Shown in pieces: positions 16,888-25,295 of a stretch of DNA of 64,000 nucleotides. The notes beneath the pieces are model-generated. The model was not told the DNA's origin, did no database searches, and saw only the letters and a program-made list of their open reading frames with translations. Position numbers and translations under genes: made by a program. Location: assembly GCA_020112395.1 (NCBI GenBank), contig JACCEK010000003.1, positions 62,001 to 126,000 of the forward strand. The letters are read 5' to 3'. Source of the DNA: Aerococcaceae bacterium DSM 111021 (GTDB taxonomy: Bacteria; Bacillota; Bacilli; Lactobacillales; Aerococcaceae). The stretch's first letter is position 1; every line of letters begins with the position of its first letter.

Positions 16888-17808
16888 ATGGAGAAAAATA
16901 TTGAACTGATCCATTTGGAATATTTAGAAAAAAGATTCCTTGCTCTGGATACGAGTAAACTAAAAAAATTAAAATATTTAACTCGTGGCTATCAAGGCGA
17001 AGCAGAATTCTTACTTTGGTTCAAAAAATTTGGGAGTGAACATGCCAAGATAATTCCTAATTATTGGTTTCACGATGGGAAGACGATGGAGTCCGACTTT
17101 CTTATAATGACTGAAAAAGTATGGTATACCGTCGATGTTAAGAATTTTGATGGAACGTTCGAGTATAAAAATAACGAATGTTGGCTGAACGGTTATTTGT
17201 TTGATGAAAACTTTTTTCATACGATGTCGACTCGCGTTCGCAAACTACAACGCATAGCTCAAGACGTGTCTCGCAATATTGAAGTCGTAGGAGCAATGGT
17301 ATTTATCAATGAACACTGCGAATTGAAAATTGATAGCCAAGTGGACTTTGATATCGTGACTCGCAATCAATTAAAAAACTATTTAACAACAGTCAAGCAA
17401 TATCGTCCATTGTCTACTGATTATAATAAACAAATTGACACTGTACTGGATCGTTACAGAACAACAAATCCATTTCGACCAACTGGACTAAAGCCAGTAG
17501 AGTTGGATAAACTAAGGAGAGGGATTTGTTGTTATAACTGCTCAAGTTATAGTATTCAAATAACCAAAAAAAATATCAAATGTAAGCAGTGTAATTTTGA
17601 TGTTCTTAAGAGGGAAGGCGTTATCGAAGCTGCTCGCCAATTACGATATATTTTTATCGATAATCCTGAATTTGTAACGACTGATAGTGTTTGGCGATTT
17701 TGTGATAATTTGATTAGTAAAAATACTATAAGGCGTGCGCTGACTAGTCAATATGAAAGAAAGTCTAGCGGAAAGAGTACGTATTACGATATACCGATTT
17801 CTAACTGA
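16888..17808 (+). CDS. NERD-domain nuclease-like protein with a C-terminal zinc ribbon
   Basis: The 306-residue protein carries a NERD (nuclease-related) domain in its first 150 residues: GYQGEAEFLLWF (Glu38), SDFLIMTEKVWYTVDVKNFDG with Asp70 and an Asp83-x-Lys85 pair. This is the PD-(D/E)xK-like arrangement, although the usual Glu before V-K is Asp here. A zinc ribbon follows (CYNC 215-218 and CKQC 232-235), then a charged helical tail with WRFCDNLI. NERD proteins probably bind or cut DNA, and the family is not well characterised. GAGGTG lies 6 bases before the ATG inside an inverted repeat that also covers the promoter. A 41-bp tandem array follows directly downstream. Confidence 0.78.
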   Translation: MEKNIELIHLEYLEKRFLALDTSKLKKLKYLTRGYQGEAEFLLWFKKFGSEHAKIIPNYWFHDGKTMESDFLIMTEKVWYTVDVKNFDGTFEYKNNECWLNGYLFDENFFHTMSTRVRKLQRIAQDVSRNIEVVGAMVFINEHCELKIDSQVDFDIVTRNQLKNYLTTVKQYRPLSTDYNKQIDTVLDRYRTTNPFRPTGLKPVELDKLRRGICCYNCSSYSIQITKKNIKCKQCNFDVLKREGVIEAARQLRYIFIDNPEFVTTDSVWRFCDNLISKNTIRRALTSQYERKSSGKSTYYDIPISN

Positions 17809-17839
17809 TTCTAGAATTATATTTAGTTTGCTTGCCAGT

Positions 17840-18103
17840 CATACCAGCATTCATATGGGAGTTAAGCAGCGCTAGCCTATCATACCAGCATTCATATGGG
17901 AGTTAAGCATCGCTAGCCTACCATACCAAATTTCATATGGGAGTTAAGCGCCGCTAGCCTACCATACCAAATTTCATATGGGAGTTAAGACGTGTTTGCC
18001 TACCATACCAGTATTCATATGGGAGTTAAGCATAGCTAGCCTACCATACCAGCATTCATATGGGAGTTAAGCATCGCTAGCCTACCATACCAGCATTCAT
18101 ATG
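17840..18103. repeat. 41-bp tandem repeat array, six full copies and one partial
   Basis: Units start at 17840, 17881, 17922, 17963, 18004, 18045 and 18086 (partial). Each begins CATACCA, continues with TTCATATGGGAGTTAAG and usually ends CGCTAGCCTAC. Variation is confined to positions 8-10 and 28-35 of the unit. Each copy holds the palindromes CATATG and (usually) GCTAGC, and TATGG can pair with CCATA of the next unit. The period is not a multiple of three and no frame is kept open, so it is not coding. The variable part is too similar between units to be CRISPR spacers. Confidence 0.95.
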
Positions 18104-18124
18104 CCGGCAATCATTTCAGATTAA

Positions 18125-18168
18125 ACTAAAAACACCTCATTCTACCGAAAAAGTAGAATGAGGTGTTA
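18125..18168 (-). terminator. Terminator of the pspA operon
   Basis: AACACCTCATTCTAC and GTAGAATGAGGTGTT form a perfect 15-bp stem. On the minus strand TTTTTAGTTT follows. Confidence 0.9.
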
Positions 18169-18180
18169 ATTTAATGAATA

Positions 18181-18870
18181 TTATTCTGAGTCTTCCATCC
18201 CCATTTGTTGTTTAAGACGAGTTAACTCGTCCTCAACAGCAGCAGATGTATTTGAAGCGTATTTTTCTTCTAAAGCTTTAGCTTGGTCAATTGGTTCTGA
18301 GTTTAATTCTGACATAGCATTCGCTTCGTCTAACATACGGTTAGCTTTATCTTCCATACGTTCGAAGTTACCAATGGCACTTTCAGATTGAGTAACGCTA
18401 CTTGTTGCATCATTAATTGTTTTCTGCGTTTTCGCCACTGACATTTTACCTTTGATCATTGAACGACGTTGTTTCAATGTATCGATATCTTTAGCTAATT
18501 TGTCGTGCATTTGACGCATTTTCACTGCATTTTCGTGAGCAGCCGCATAAGCTGTTGCGAATCCTGCGCCGACATTCTCAACTTCTTGCTTCTTAGATAA
18601 GAAGATACGTGCATCATCTTCATTACCAGCTTCTAAGGCTTTCTTAGCTAACTCTTCGTATTTTTTCACTTCAGCTTCGTTTTCATCGACTTTACGTTTG
18701 CTACGTGTTTCTTCAGCCATGACGCTTGCTGTACTTTCTTTAACTTCAGCTAAGTCTTCAAGCATATCACGTAAGTATTGATCGATCATTTTTTCTGGGT
18801 CTTCCATACGATCGATAATAGAGTTAATGTTAGCACTGATAATATCTGTAAAACGGTTTAAAATTGACAT
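18181..18870 (-). CDS. pspA: PspA/IM30 (LiaH-type) envelope-stress protein
   Basis: The 229-residue protein is helical coiled coil along nearly its whole length and begins with the family pattern MSILNRFTDIISANINSIID, followed by DPEKMIDQYLRDM. It is a peripheral membrane protein of the ESCRT-III-like PspA/Vipp1 family that assembles on stressed membranes and preserves their integrity. TGGAGGAA precedes the ATG. It lies 26 bases after the glycine-rich membrane protein gene on the same strand, so the two form one operon. The neighbour is a plausible membrane anchor or sensor. No LiaRS-type two-component genes are nearby. Confidence 0.9.
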   Translation of the reverse strand: MSILNRFTDIISANINSIIDRMEDPEKMIDQYLRDMLEDLAEVKESTASVMAEETRSKRKVDENEAEVKKYEELAKKALEAGNEDDARIFLSKKQEVENVGAGFATAYAAAHENAVKMRQMHDKLAKDIDTLKQRRSMIKGKMSVAKTQKTINDATSSVTQSESAIGNFERMEDKANRMLDEANAMSELNSEPIDQAKALEEKYASNTSAAVEDELTRLKQQMGMEDSE

Positions 18871-18896
18871 AGTTTATTCCTCCATAAATGTGTGTT

Positions 18897-19952
18897 TTAT
18901 TCGTCACTGTATTTTTTCGCTAATTCATCTGCTTCTGATTGAGTTCCAAACGTATCGATTGGTTTATTCAACATATCTTCCGTTCGTTTTGCTTGGATAG
19001 CTTCTTGTTCTTTACGTTTTCGCCACCATAAGAAGAGGATTCCGACTAAGATAATCCCGCCGATGACTAAGAAGACTGGGATCCACGGTGATGTGGTCAC
19101 TTCCATAATTCGGTCAGCTGCGTCACGGAATGACTTGCTAAAGAATTCAGACGTGTTCAGACTCATGTCGTAGTAGTAACGATCAATATAATCTAATAAG
19201 ATATCTGCTGCTTCTCTGTCTATTACTTGATCTGCTTGAGTACCGGTAACATAGTAAGTCGTATAGTTACTAGGAGACCCTTCATAGAACATCAACAATA
19301 AGTGAGCTTCATCTGTAAATAATTCATCATATAGCTCGTTAGTATATTCTTCAACTTCGTTCATAGAAGCATTACTTGAACCATTAATCTCAGTTGTAAT
19401 ATAGACATGAGGCTGTACGCCTGTTTCATTATAGAAGTGACGTAACCCATCGACCATGACTGTTTGATTTTCTACCCAATTTGCATCATCTGTATAATAA
19501 TCCGTCTCATTGACTGAACCTGCTGGAAGTGGCTCACGTTCAACGGTTGAGCGTGTGATGGATGACTCGGAGTTACCTGAATTACCAGAATTCCCGCCGC
19601 CTCCAAAAATCATTGGGAGTAAGAAAACGGCAATAAAACCAATCACAATGAATGTAATTAAAGTACTACCACAACCACCGCCGCCACCTCCAGAAGGACC
19701 GCCACCAAAGTTTCGTCTTCTGCGGTTAGAGCCCCAAGAGTTAAAGATTGGACCAGTTCGAATCACTGGGCGTGAATTATATGAACCACCCCAGCCACCG
19801 CCACCGCCCCAGGAGCTACCACCGCGACTACTGCCACCGAATGATCCACCGCCACGTCCACTTGAACTGCTGCGACCGCCACCGCCACGAGAGCCACCGA
19901 AGCCACCACTGCGACCTCCGCCGCCACCACCGCGGCCTCCACCTCTTGCCAT
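18897..19952 (-). CDS. Gly/Arg-rich membrane protein with a TPM-like outer domain
   Basis: The 351-residue protein starts with about 60 residues of RGG, GGS and SSS repeats plus a further Gly run near residue 90. A membrane segment follows (about 96-118, TLITFIVIGFIAVFLLP), then an outer domain of about 160 residues (ANWVENQTVMVDGLRHFY, VQPHVYITTE, DEAHLLLMFY) that resembles TPM domains. A second membrane segment (about 290-311) and a charged tail end the protein. AGAGAGG fits the second ATG (19952) better than one two codons upstream. It is co-transcribed with pspA, so a membrane-stress role is likely. An RGG-rich tail on the inside could bind nucleic acid, which is speculation. Confidence 0.75.
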   Translation of the reverse strand: MARGGGRGGGGGGRSGGFGGSRGGGGRSSSSGRGGGSFGGSSRGGSSWGGGGGWGGSYNSRPVIRTGPIFNSWGSNRRRRNFGGGPSGGGGGGCGSTLITFIVIGFIAVFLLPMIFGGGGNSGNSGNSESSITRSTVEREPLPAGSVNETDYYTDDANWVENQTVMVDGLRHFYNETGVQPHVYITTEINGSSNASMNEVEEYTNELYDELFTDEAHLLLMFYEGSPSNYTTYYVTGTQADQVIDREAADILLDYIDRYYYDMSLNTSEFFSKSFRDAADRIMEVTTSPWIPVFLVIGGIILVGILFLWWRKRKEQEAIQAKRTEDMLNKPIDTFGTQSEADELAKKYSDE

Positions 19953-20062
19953 AGACATCCCTCTCTTCTTTCGATTACTAACTTAGTTTCTTAATTTCAA
20001 TATATCATAAAGCGTTACCATCAATCAATTTAGAAGCCTTCTAACAGTCGTTTTCACAATAT

Positions 20063-20091
20063 TTGACCCAACTCGTAGTTAAATATAAAAT
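20063..20091 (+). promoter_or_regulatory. Probable promoter of exoA
   Basis: TTGACC and TAAAAT are spaced by 17 bases, ending about 35 bases before the start codon. Confidence 0.65.
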
Positions 20092-20127
20092 GAATAAGTA
20101 TAAATAAAGAAAACGAGGAGAATGACA

Positions 20128-20955
20128 TTGAAATTAATCTCATGGAATATTGATTCGCTAAACGCTGCATTAACAAGTGACTCAGCTAGAGCGGAATTAT
20201 CAAGAGCTGTATTAAATATTATTAAGGATGAAAATCCAGATGTAATTGCGATTCAAGAAACGAAATTATCAAGCAAAGGACCGACTAAGAAGCATTTAGA
20301 GATACTAGAAAAAGACGTATCAGATTATACAATTGTTTGGAATAGTTCAAAAGAGCCTGCACGTAAAAGTTATGCTGGAACGATGTTTTTATTTAAGAAC
20401 CATCTAACACCTATTGTGACTTATCCAGAGATCGGTGCACCAAGTACAATGGATGCGGAAGGGCGTATTATTACACTTGAATTTGAAGAGTTTTTCATTA
20501 CACAAGTTTACACGCCAAATGCGGGATCTGGTTTAGTACGTTTGGAAGAGCGTCAACAATGGGACATAAAGTATGCTGATTATTTAGCTAGTCTTGATGA
20601 GAAAAAACCAGTTATTGCAACGGGAGATTACAACGTGGCTCACAAAGAAATTGACTTGAAGAATCCAAAGAATAACAAACGTTCAGCTGGTTTTACAGAT
20701 GAGGAGCGAGAAGGTTTCACGAATTTACTGAACCGTGGCTTCACAGATACATTTCGTTATATTCATGGAGATGTCGAAGGCGTTTATACTTGGTGGAACC
20801 AACGTGCCAAAACGAGTAAAATCAATAATTCTGGGTGGAGAATTGATTATTGGTTGGTAAGTGATCGCATTGCTGATAAAGTATCGAAGTCAGAAATGAT
20901 TGATTCAGGTGTACGTCAAGATCACACTCCGACGTTGTTAGAGATTAATATATAA
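20128..20955 (+). CDS. exoA: Exodeoxyribonuclease III / AP endonuclease
   Basis: The 275-residue protein is an ExoIII-type enzyme of the EEP superfamily that cuts DNA 5' of abasic sites in base excision repair. Visible motifs are LISWNIDSLN, PDVIAIQETKL with the metal-binding Glu, GRIITLEF, ATGDYNVAH (Asp/Asn pair), the GWRIDYWLVS block and the final RQDHTPTLLEI with the catalytic Asp-His. GAGGAG is one base from an ATG at 20122 but 7 bases from TTG at 20128. The TTG start also gives the usual MKLISWN opening, so I chose it. A promoter lies at 20063-20091 and a terminator at 21022. Confidence 0.93.
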   Translation: MKLISWNIDSLNAALTSDSARAELSRAVLNIIKDENPDVIAIQETKLSSKGPTKKHLEILEKDVSDYTIVWNSSKEPARKSYAGTMFLFKNHLTPIVTYPEIGAPSTMDAEGRIITLEFEEFFITQVYTPNAGSGLVRLEERQQWDIKYADYLASLDEKKPVIATGDYNVAHKEIDLKNPKNNKRSAGFTDEEREGFTNLLNRGFTDTFRYIHGDVEGVYTWWNQRAKTSKINNSGWRIDYWLVSDRIADKVSKSEMIDSGVRQDHTPTLLEINI

Positions 20956-21021
20956 AAAGTTAATTTATATTAAAATTATTATTTTGACGTGGTAATGAAA
21001 CTGTTCTTGAAAGAACAAATG

Positions 21022-21062
21022 AAAATACACCCCCAATTAATTTTTGGGAGTGTATTTTTTTT
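21022..21062. terminator. Bidirectional terminator between exoA and metY
   Basis: AAAATACACCCCCAA opposes TTGGGAGTGTATTTT, and T and A runs flank both sides. Confidence 0.85.
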
Positions 21063-21100
21063 GCAATGAATTCTCGTTGATGCGGAAATCGTTTGTAATC

Positions 21101-22378
21101 TTATAAAGCACTCAAACCGCGTTTTAAATCATTGATTAAATCATCAACATTCTCAATACCAATCGATACACGAATTGTTTCTGGTTTCACGCCACCAGCT
21201 AATAATTCATCATCCGTTAACTGACTATGAGTCATTGAAGCAGGGTGTACAACGAGTGATTTCGCATCCCCGACATTGGCTAAAAGTGAGAATAGATCTA
21301 ATTGTTCAATGAATTTGACTCCACCTTCATAACCACCTTTAACTCCAAACGTAAAGATAGATCCAGCGCCTTTAGGCAAGTACTTTTCTTTCAAGTTATA
21401 ATAAGGACTACTTTCTAACCCAGCATAGTCCACCCATTCAACATTCTCGTGACTTTCTAAGAATTTCGCAATTTTCTCTGCATTCTCTACGTGACGTTCA
21501 ACACGAACATGTAATGATTCCAACCCTTGAATAAGTAAGAATGCATTAAAAGGAGATATCGCTGCTCCAGTATCACGTAGTAAAGTTGCACGGATTTTTG
21601 TCGTATAAGCTCCTGGACCAAACGTTTCTGCAAAAGATATACCGTTATAAGTTGGATCAGGTTCTGTTAAGCCTGGGAACTTATCATTTTGAGCCCAATC
21701 AAACGTTCCACTTTCAACGATAACGCCTCCGATTGATGTCCCATGGCCACCAATAAATTTCGTTGCTGAGTGAACAACAATGTCAGCACCAAATTCAATC
21801 GGGCGTAATAAGTAGGGCGTTGCGAATGTATTATCAACAATTAAAGGAATCCCATTCTTATGTGCAATCTTCGCCAAAGCTTCAATATCTTCAATGTTCC
21901 CGGCGGGGTTACCAATACTTTCTACAAATACCGCTTTTGTATTATCTTGAATAGCTGCTTCAACATTTGATAAATCACTCGTATCTACAATCGAAACATC
22001 AATACCAAATTTTTTAAATGTATGTTCAAATAGATTATGCGTACCACCATACAAGCTTGCCGTTGCTACAATATGGTCGCCATGGGAAGCAAGCACTTGG
22101 ATAGCGTAACTAATTGCAGCCATTCCTGAAGCAACGGCTAAGCCGGCTGTTCCGCCTTCAAGAGCGGCAACACGAGCTTCAAAAACACCTTGAGTTGGAT
22201 TCCCGATACGTGTGTAGATATTACCACCTTCCGCTAATGCAAAGCGGTTGGCACCTTGCTCAACATCATCAAATACATAGGCAGTTGTTTGGTAGATTGG
22301 GACTGCACGCGAACCTGTCTCATCGACTGTATGGCCTGCGTGTACCGCGTTTGTTTCAAAACTATATTCTTGTGTCAT
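21101..22378 (-). CDS. metY: O-acetylhomoserine sulfhydrylase (homocysteine synthase)
   Basis: The 425-residue PLP enzyme makes homocysteine from O-acetylhomoserine and sulfide in the cytoplasm. It shows [20 protein letters not shown] and [20 protein letters not shown] carries the PLP-binding Lys207, and the insertion with [14 protein letters not shown] is typical of MetY rather than MetB/Met[14 protein letters not shown] closes the fold. GGAGGAG precedes the ATG at 22378. The frame could extend 20 codons upstream, but that runs back through the terminator of the T-box leader. Control by a Met-specific T-box fits the pathway. Confidence 0.94.
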   Translation of the reverse strand: MTQEYSFETNAVHAGHTVDETGSRAVPIYQTTAYVFDDVEQGANRFALAEGGNIYTRIGNPTQGVFEARVAALEGGTAGLAVASGMAAISYAIQVLASHGDHIVATASLYGGTHNLFEHTFKKFGIDVSIVDTSDLSNVEAAIQDNTKAVFVESIGNPAGNIEDIEALAKIAHKNGIPLIVDNTFATPYLLRPIEFGADIVVHSATKFIGGHGTSIGGVIVESGTFDWAQNDKFPGLTEPDPTYNGISFAETFGPGAYTTKIRATLLRDTGAAISPFNAFLLIQGLESLHVRVERHVENAEKIAKFLESHENVEWVDYAGLESSPYYNLKEKYLPKGAGSIFTFGVKGGYEGGVKFIEQLDLFSLLANVGDAKSLVVHPASMTHSQLTDDELLAGGVKPETIRVSIGIENVDDLINDLKRGLSAL

Positions 22379-22394
22379 AATATATCTCCTCCAT

Positions 22395-22695
22395 AATTTT
22401 AAATATAAAAAAAGCTTCCATCCTTGCATTGTCTGCAAAGGATGGAAGCTTGTCGCTTATCCATGGTACCACCTTAATTCGCTACACTATCACTAATGTA
22501 ACCTCACTGAGTACGTTCTATCGTTGAATTATACTCGCTCACTGTAACGGGTGAACCCGAATAACCCTTACGATTAACCGCTTGAGTTACTATTGCTCAA
22601 AGACCATTTTCATCTATTTCCCTTGACCTACTTTCACCACACATAGGCTCTCTATACAAGTTGTTTAAACTACTTATCTTATCAGTGCTTATTTA
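22395..22695 (-). ncRNA. Methionine T-box leader of metY
   Basis: The minus strand carries the T-box sequence GGTGGTACC (22464-22472). It is followed by a perfect terminator stem (AAGCTTCCATCCTT with its complement, 22411-22450) and a T run. On the 3' side of stem I the specifier loop reads GAAAATGGTC, so the specifier is ATG (22605-22607), matching tRNA-Met. Uncharged tRNA-Met should favour read-through into metY. A promoter lies just upstream at 22715-22743. Confidence 0.92.
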
Positions 22696-22714
22696 TTCTA
22701 ATTTATTTAACCAT

Positions 22715-22743
22715 ATGTTAATCTTAATCTCATTAAATGTCAA
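22715..22743 (-). promoter_or_regulatory. Promoter of the metY T-box transcript
   Basis: On the minus strand TTGACA (22738-22743) and TAACAT (22715-22720) are exactly 17 bases apart, correctly placed for the T-box leader. Confidence 0.75.
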
Positions 22744-22817
22744 GGGAATAAATAGGTTGTCTTAATGAAATTTTCTGAGATAATAGGAAAGTAAAAATAA
22801 ATGGGGAGAATGATTTA

Positions 22818-23588
22818 ATGACAAATAGAACAAAGCTACGTTACTTTCTAGTAACGATGATCGTCTTATTGACAGTACCTATGCAGTCTATTGGGGCACT
22901 TGAAGTGATTGATACTCAACTAATTGAACCATTTAAATCGGATTTAACGGTGGAAGAATTAGTTGAAGCCTTACCAGAGGATGCATCAATCGATGAGCCT
23001 AATTTAATGTTAATTAATCGAGATAACCGTTTGGAAGCTGACTTAGAGATGGAATTTGCATGGACAGGTACTGGGAATTCATACAATGCAAATATTGTTG
23101 ATCCGTTCAATTCTTTGATTACAGCTGCTGAAGAAGCAGGCTATTACTTTGAAACAGTATCTGCTTACCGAACAATGGCTTTTCAAGAAGCAAACTTTGC
23201 GGGTCGTTATAATATGTATCTGGCTGAAGGATACAGCGAAGCCGATGCCTTCTATATGACTGATATGTTTGTTGCTCCGGCAGACGCCACTGAACATTCA
23301 ACTGGACTGGCCTTTGATTTGTTGGGAACAGATTGGCAAGAATATGGACGCGACTTACATCAAGCCTACGGACAATACGGTTCCGCTATATGGTTAGCAG
23401 AGAATGGCCATGAACATGGTTTTATCTTACGTTACTTAGAAGGAAAGACTCATATAACAGGTTATGAATATGAGCCTTGGCATATTCGATACGTTGGAAA
23501 AGATCATGCTACTTTTATGTTTGAACACGGTCTGACATTGGAAGAATATATAGCCTTAATTAATTTGAAAGAAACTACGACAGAATAA
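22818..23588 (+). CDS. VanY-type D-alanyl-D-alanine carboxypeptidase (M15B), exported
   Basis: The 256-residue protein has a signal peptide (about residues 8-26, ending near IGA) and no lipobox. The M15B metallopeptidase domain shows SAYRTM (Arg118, substrate carboxylate), EHSTGLAFD (zinc ligands His160 and Asp167) and EPWHIRY (His222, with Glu219 as likely base). Such enzymes trim the terminal D-Ala from peptidoglycan stem peptides outside the membrane. No van-type neighbours are present, so this is a housekeeping or wall-maturation version, not vancomycin resistance. GGGGAGAA precedes the ATG. Confidence 0.9.
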   Translation: MTNRTKLRYFLVTMIVLLTVPMQSIGALEVIDTQLIEPFKSDLTVEELVEALPEDASIDEPNLMLINRDNRLEADLEMEFAWTGTGNSYNANIVDPFNSLITAAEEAGYYFETVSAYRTMAFQEANFAGRYNMYLAEGYSEADAFYMTDMFVAPADATEHSTGLAFDLLGTDWQEYGRDLHQAYGQYGSAIWLAENGHEHGFILRYLEGKTHITGYEYEPWHIRYVGKDHATFMFEHGLTLEEYIALINLKETTTE

Positions 23589-23597
23589 GGTTTGAGA

Positions 23598-23629
23598 GGT
23601 ACTTCATTAAAAATGAAGTGCTTTTTTTG
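23598..23629 (+). terminator. Terminator after the VanY-type gene
   Basis: GTACTTCATT and AATGAAGTGC form the stem, followed by TTTTTTT. Confidence 0.82.
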
Positions 23630-23650
23630 TGTTTTTAAAAAATAAATTAA

Positions 23651-23679
23651 TGGAAATGACCTTAAATTACGTATATATA
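23651..23679 (+). promoter_or_regulatory. Promoter sharing about 27 of 31 bases with that of the NERD gene
   Basis: TGGAAA (23651-23656) and TATATA (23674-23679) are 17 bases apart. The block between reads TGACCTTAAATTACG. Compared with 16845-16873, only four positions differ (one C to G, and TTT to AAA). The inverted repeat seen there is imperfect here. Confidence 0.55.
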
Positions 23680-23722
23680 TACAGGGTAAAATTACTCAAA
23701 AAAAAATTGGAGGCATTTAATT

Positions 23723-24376
23723 ATGATTATGACAGAAAAAGGCAATTTATTACTTAACTTAGATAAGAAAAAAATCATGGATCCAGCGGACCTAGTATTT
23801 GTAGGCAATAGTAGTTTATATTTGTTAGCATTTGTCCACGAAGAGTTTGGGAATCCATTTCAATATGAGTTATTCCATTTATTAATGAATCAGTGGAAAG
23901 GCGATCGAATAACGTTGGTTCAAGATACTGAGGAAGCTAGGAGTTATCTGACACAAGACGAAAAATTTACATACCATAGAAATTATAAATACAAATTAAG
24001 ACGTCGGATTATCAAAGAGGGTATGGTGACCAGAGTGACGATAGAACCTAAAGAAATGAAGCGTTGGGCAAGAAGATGGCAAGCTTTTATTAATCAATAT
24101 GTCCTAGTTAATTATGACTCACATTTGTTTATAACGCTTGATAAAAGATTATATAAACAAACCCAGCAAATGACTCCATACTTTGTATTAGCAACAGCGG
24201 AGAACCGAAAAGAGTCTGGAGGGAGTTGGTCAACACATCGAATTGGAGTAGAACCAATCGGAACCGAAACATTTGATGCAGGTGATTACTTTGAGATGTT
24301 TCGATTAATTGGTAATCAGTCAGCTATAAAACTCAGTAAAGAAGACTCAGAAAGAAAATTAGGTCTTAGAGATTAG
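23723..24376 (+). CDS. Protein of unknown function, co-regulated with the NERD gene by promoter identity
   Basis: I do not recognise this 217-residue soluble protein. It is basic in the middle (NYKYKLRRRIIKEGMVTRVT and MKRWARRW), which would suit nucleic-acid binding. It also has a hydrophobic N-terminal third with ADLVFVGNSSLYLLAFVH and a C-terminal part with GSWSTHRIGVEPIG. No membrane segment or signal peptide is visible. GGAGG lies 9 bases before the ATG at 23723. A second ATG two codons later is possible. The promoter is nearly identical to that of the NERD gene at 16888, which suggests a shared regulon. A zinc-ribbon gene follows after 76 bases. Confidence 0.75.
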   Translation: MIMTEKGNLLLNLDKKKIMDPADLVFVGNSSLYLLAFVHEEFGNPFQYELFHLLMNQWKGDRITLVQDTEEARSYLTQDEKFTYHRNYKYKLRRRIIKEGMVTRVTIEPKEMKRWARRWQAFINQYVLVNYDSHLFITLDKRLYKQTQQMTPYFVLATAENRKESGGSWSTHRIGVEPIGTETFDAGDYFEMFRLIGNQSAIKLSKEDSERKLGLRD

Positions 24377-24452
24377 TAGGTGCTAATAACTCATGCTTTA
24401 TTCAACAATATATGGTAAAATATTGTTACATAAATAAAGGAGGGGTTTCAGC

Positions 24453-24800
24453 ATGGATAACTTACCTAACTGTCCACAATGTCAGTCTGAATATACTTAT
24501 GAGGACGGCGCTGTATTTGTATGTCCCGAATGTGCACACGAATGGACTGCAAGTGAACAACAAGCAGCTGAAGAAAGTAACATGATTAAAGATGTTAATG
24601 GGAATGAGCTAGAGAATGGTGATACAGTTGTTGTTGCGAGAGATTTGAAAGTTAAAGGCTACAAACAAGCCATTAAACAAGGGACGAAAGTGAAAAACAT
24701 TAGATTAATCCTTAATCCTGCCGATGGACACGATATTGATTGTAAGATTGACGGATTTGGAGCGATGAAACTAAAGTCAGAATTCGTTAAAAAAGCATAA
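24453..24800 (+). CDS. PhnA/YjdM-family zinc ribbon protein
   Basis: The 115-residue protein has an N-terminal zinc ribbon (CPQC at 8-11 and CPEC at 24-27) and the PhnA domain signature DVNGNELENGDTVVVARDLK, KQGTKVKNIRLI and GFGAMKLKSEFVKK. Despite the name, the family is not proven to act on phosphonates, and no phn genes are present. AAGGAGGGG precedes the ATG. A terminator follows at 24806. Confidence 0.92.
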   Translation: MDNLPNCPQCQSEYTYEDGAVFVCPECAHEWTASEQQAAEESNMIKDVNGNELENGDTVVVARDLKVKGYKQAIKQGTKVKNIRLILNPADGHDIDCKIDGFGAMKLKSEFVKKA

Positions 24801-24805
24801 TATAT

Positions 24806-24838
24806 ATAAATACCTCACTTATAAAGTGGGGTATTTAT
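24806..24838 (+). terminator. Terminator after the PhnA-like gene
   Basis: AAATACCTCACTT pairs with AAGTGGGGTATTT (one wobble) and ends in T-rich sequence. Confidence 0.83.
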
Positions 24839-24861
24839 TTAATCAAAAAGGGGAAATTAAG

Positions 24862-25241
24862 TTGTTGAAATGTTTTCTATTGTTACTATGCATATTCCTT
24901 CTTGTTGGTTGCAGTTCATCAGAAAATCCGATGCCTGATATTGAAGAAGAGAGTCAAAGTGAGTTAACAGTAAGCAAAGTAGAACAACCAACCACTCAAG
25001 GATTTTCACAAAATAATATGGCTGATGCTCAGATATTATTGAATATCCTAATGTTGTCTTAACAAATGGACAAGGAAATGTGGATGAGTTTCTAGCTACG
25101 ATGAATTTGCGAATGAATGGAGCAAATATCAAGCATCGATTAGTTGATAGCAAGACAATACTCGTGAAGAATTGGTCTGTGATATGTCTCAAGTTCAATT
25201 ATTATTCCCTCAAACTTCAATATACCTCACTGAAAGATTAA
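24862..25241 (+). pseudogene. Small lipoprotein gene, frameshifted
   Basis: From TTG at 24862 (AAGGGG 8 bases upstream) the frame encodes a lipoprotein signal (LLKCFLLLLCIFLLVGCSSS, lipobox LVGC) and a Ser/Glu-rich stretch. It stops at 25062 after DAQILLNILMLS. Another frame continues sensibly from the same place (EYPNVVLTNGQGNVDEFLAT, then ANIKHRLVDSKTILV) to 25241. A single-base change near 25035 would restore a protein of about 125 residues. A second shift near 25170 is possible. The family is unknown. It is either a true pseudogene or a sequence error. Confidence 0.6.
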
Positions 25242-25295
25242 GAATGTGTTAGAATAATATAAAAACAGTGAGAATCATCAAGGAGGAATTGTGAA

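Noticed and set aside
17840-18103. CRISPR array
   Set aside because: The units are contiguous 41-bp copies. The part that would be spacer is nearly the same in each unit, and no cas genes are near.
19510-19986. Long plus-strand frame rich in proline opposite the Gly-rich protein
   Set aside because: It is the antisense shadow of glycine codons (GGN read as NCC). It has no ribosome site and disagrees with the clear signal-bearing gene on the other strand.
23079-23301. Minus-strand frames inside the VanY-type gene
   Set aside because: They are shadows of a gene with clear zinc-ligand motifs, and have no start signals of their own.
22818-23588. Vancomycin-resistance vanY
   Set aside because: The enzyme family fits, but no vanHAX or vanRS genes are present and stand-alone VanY-type carboxypeptidases are common wall enzymes.
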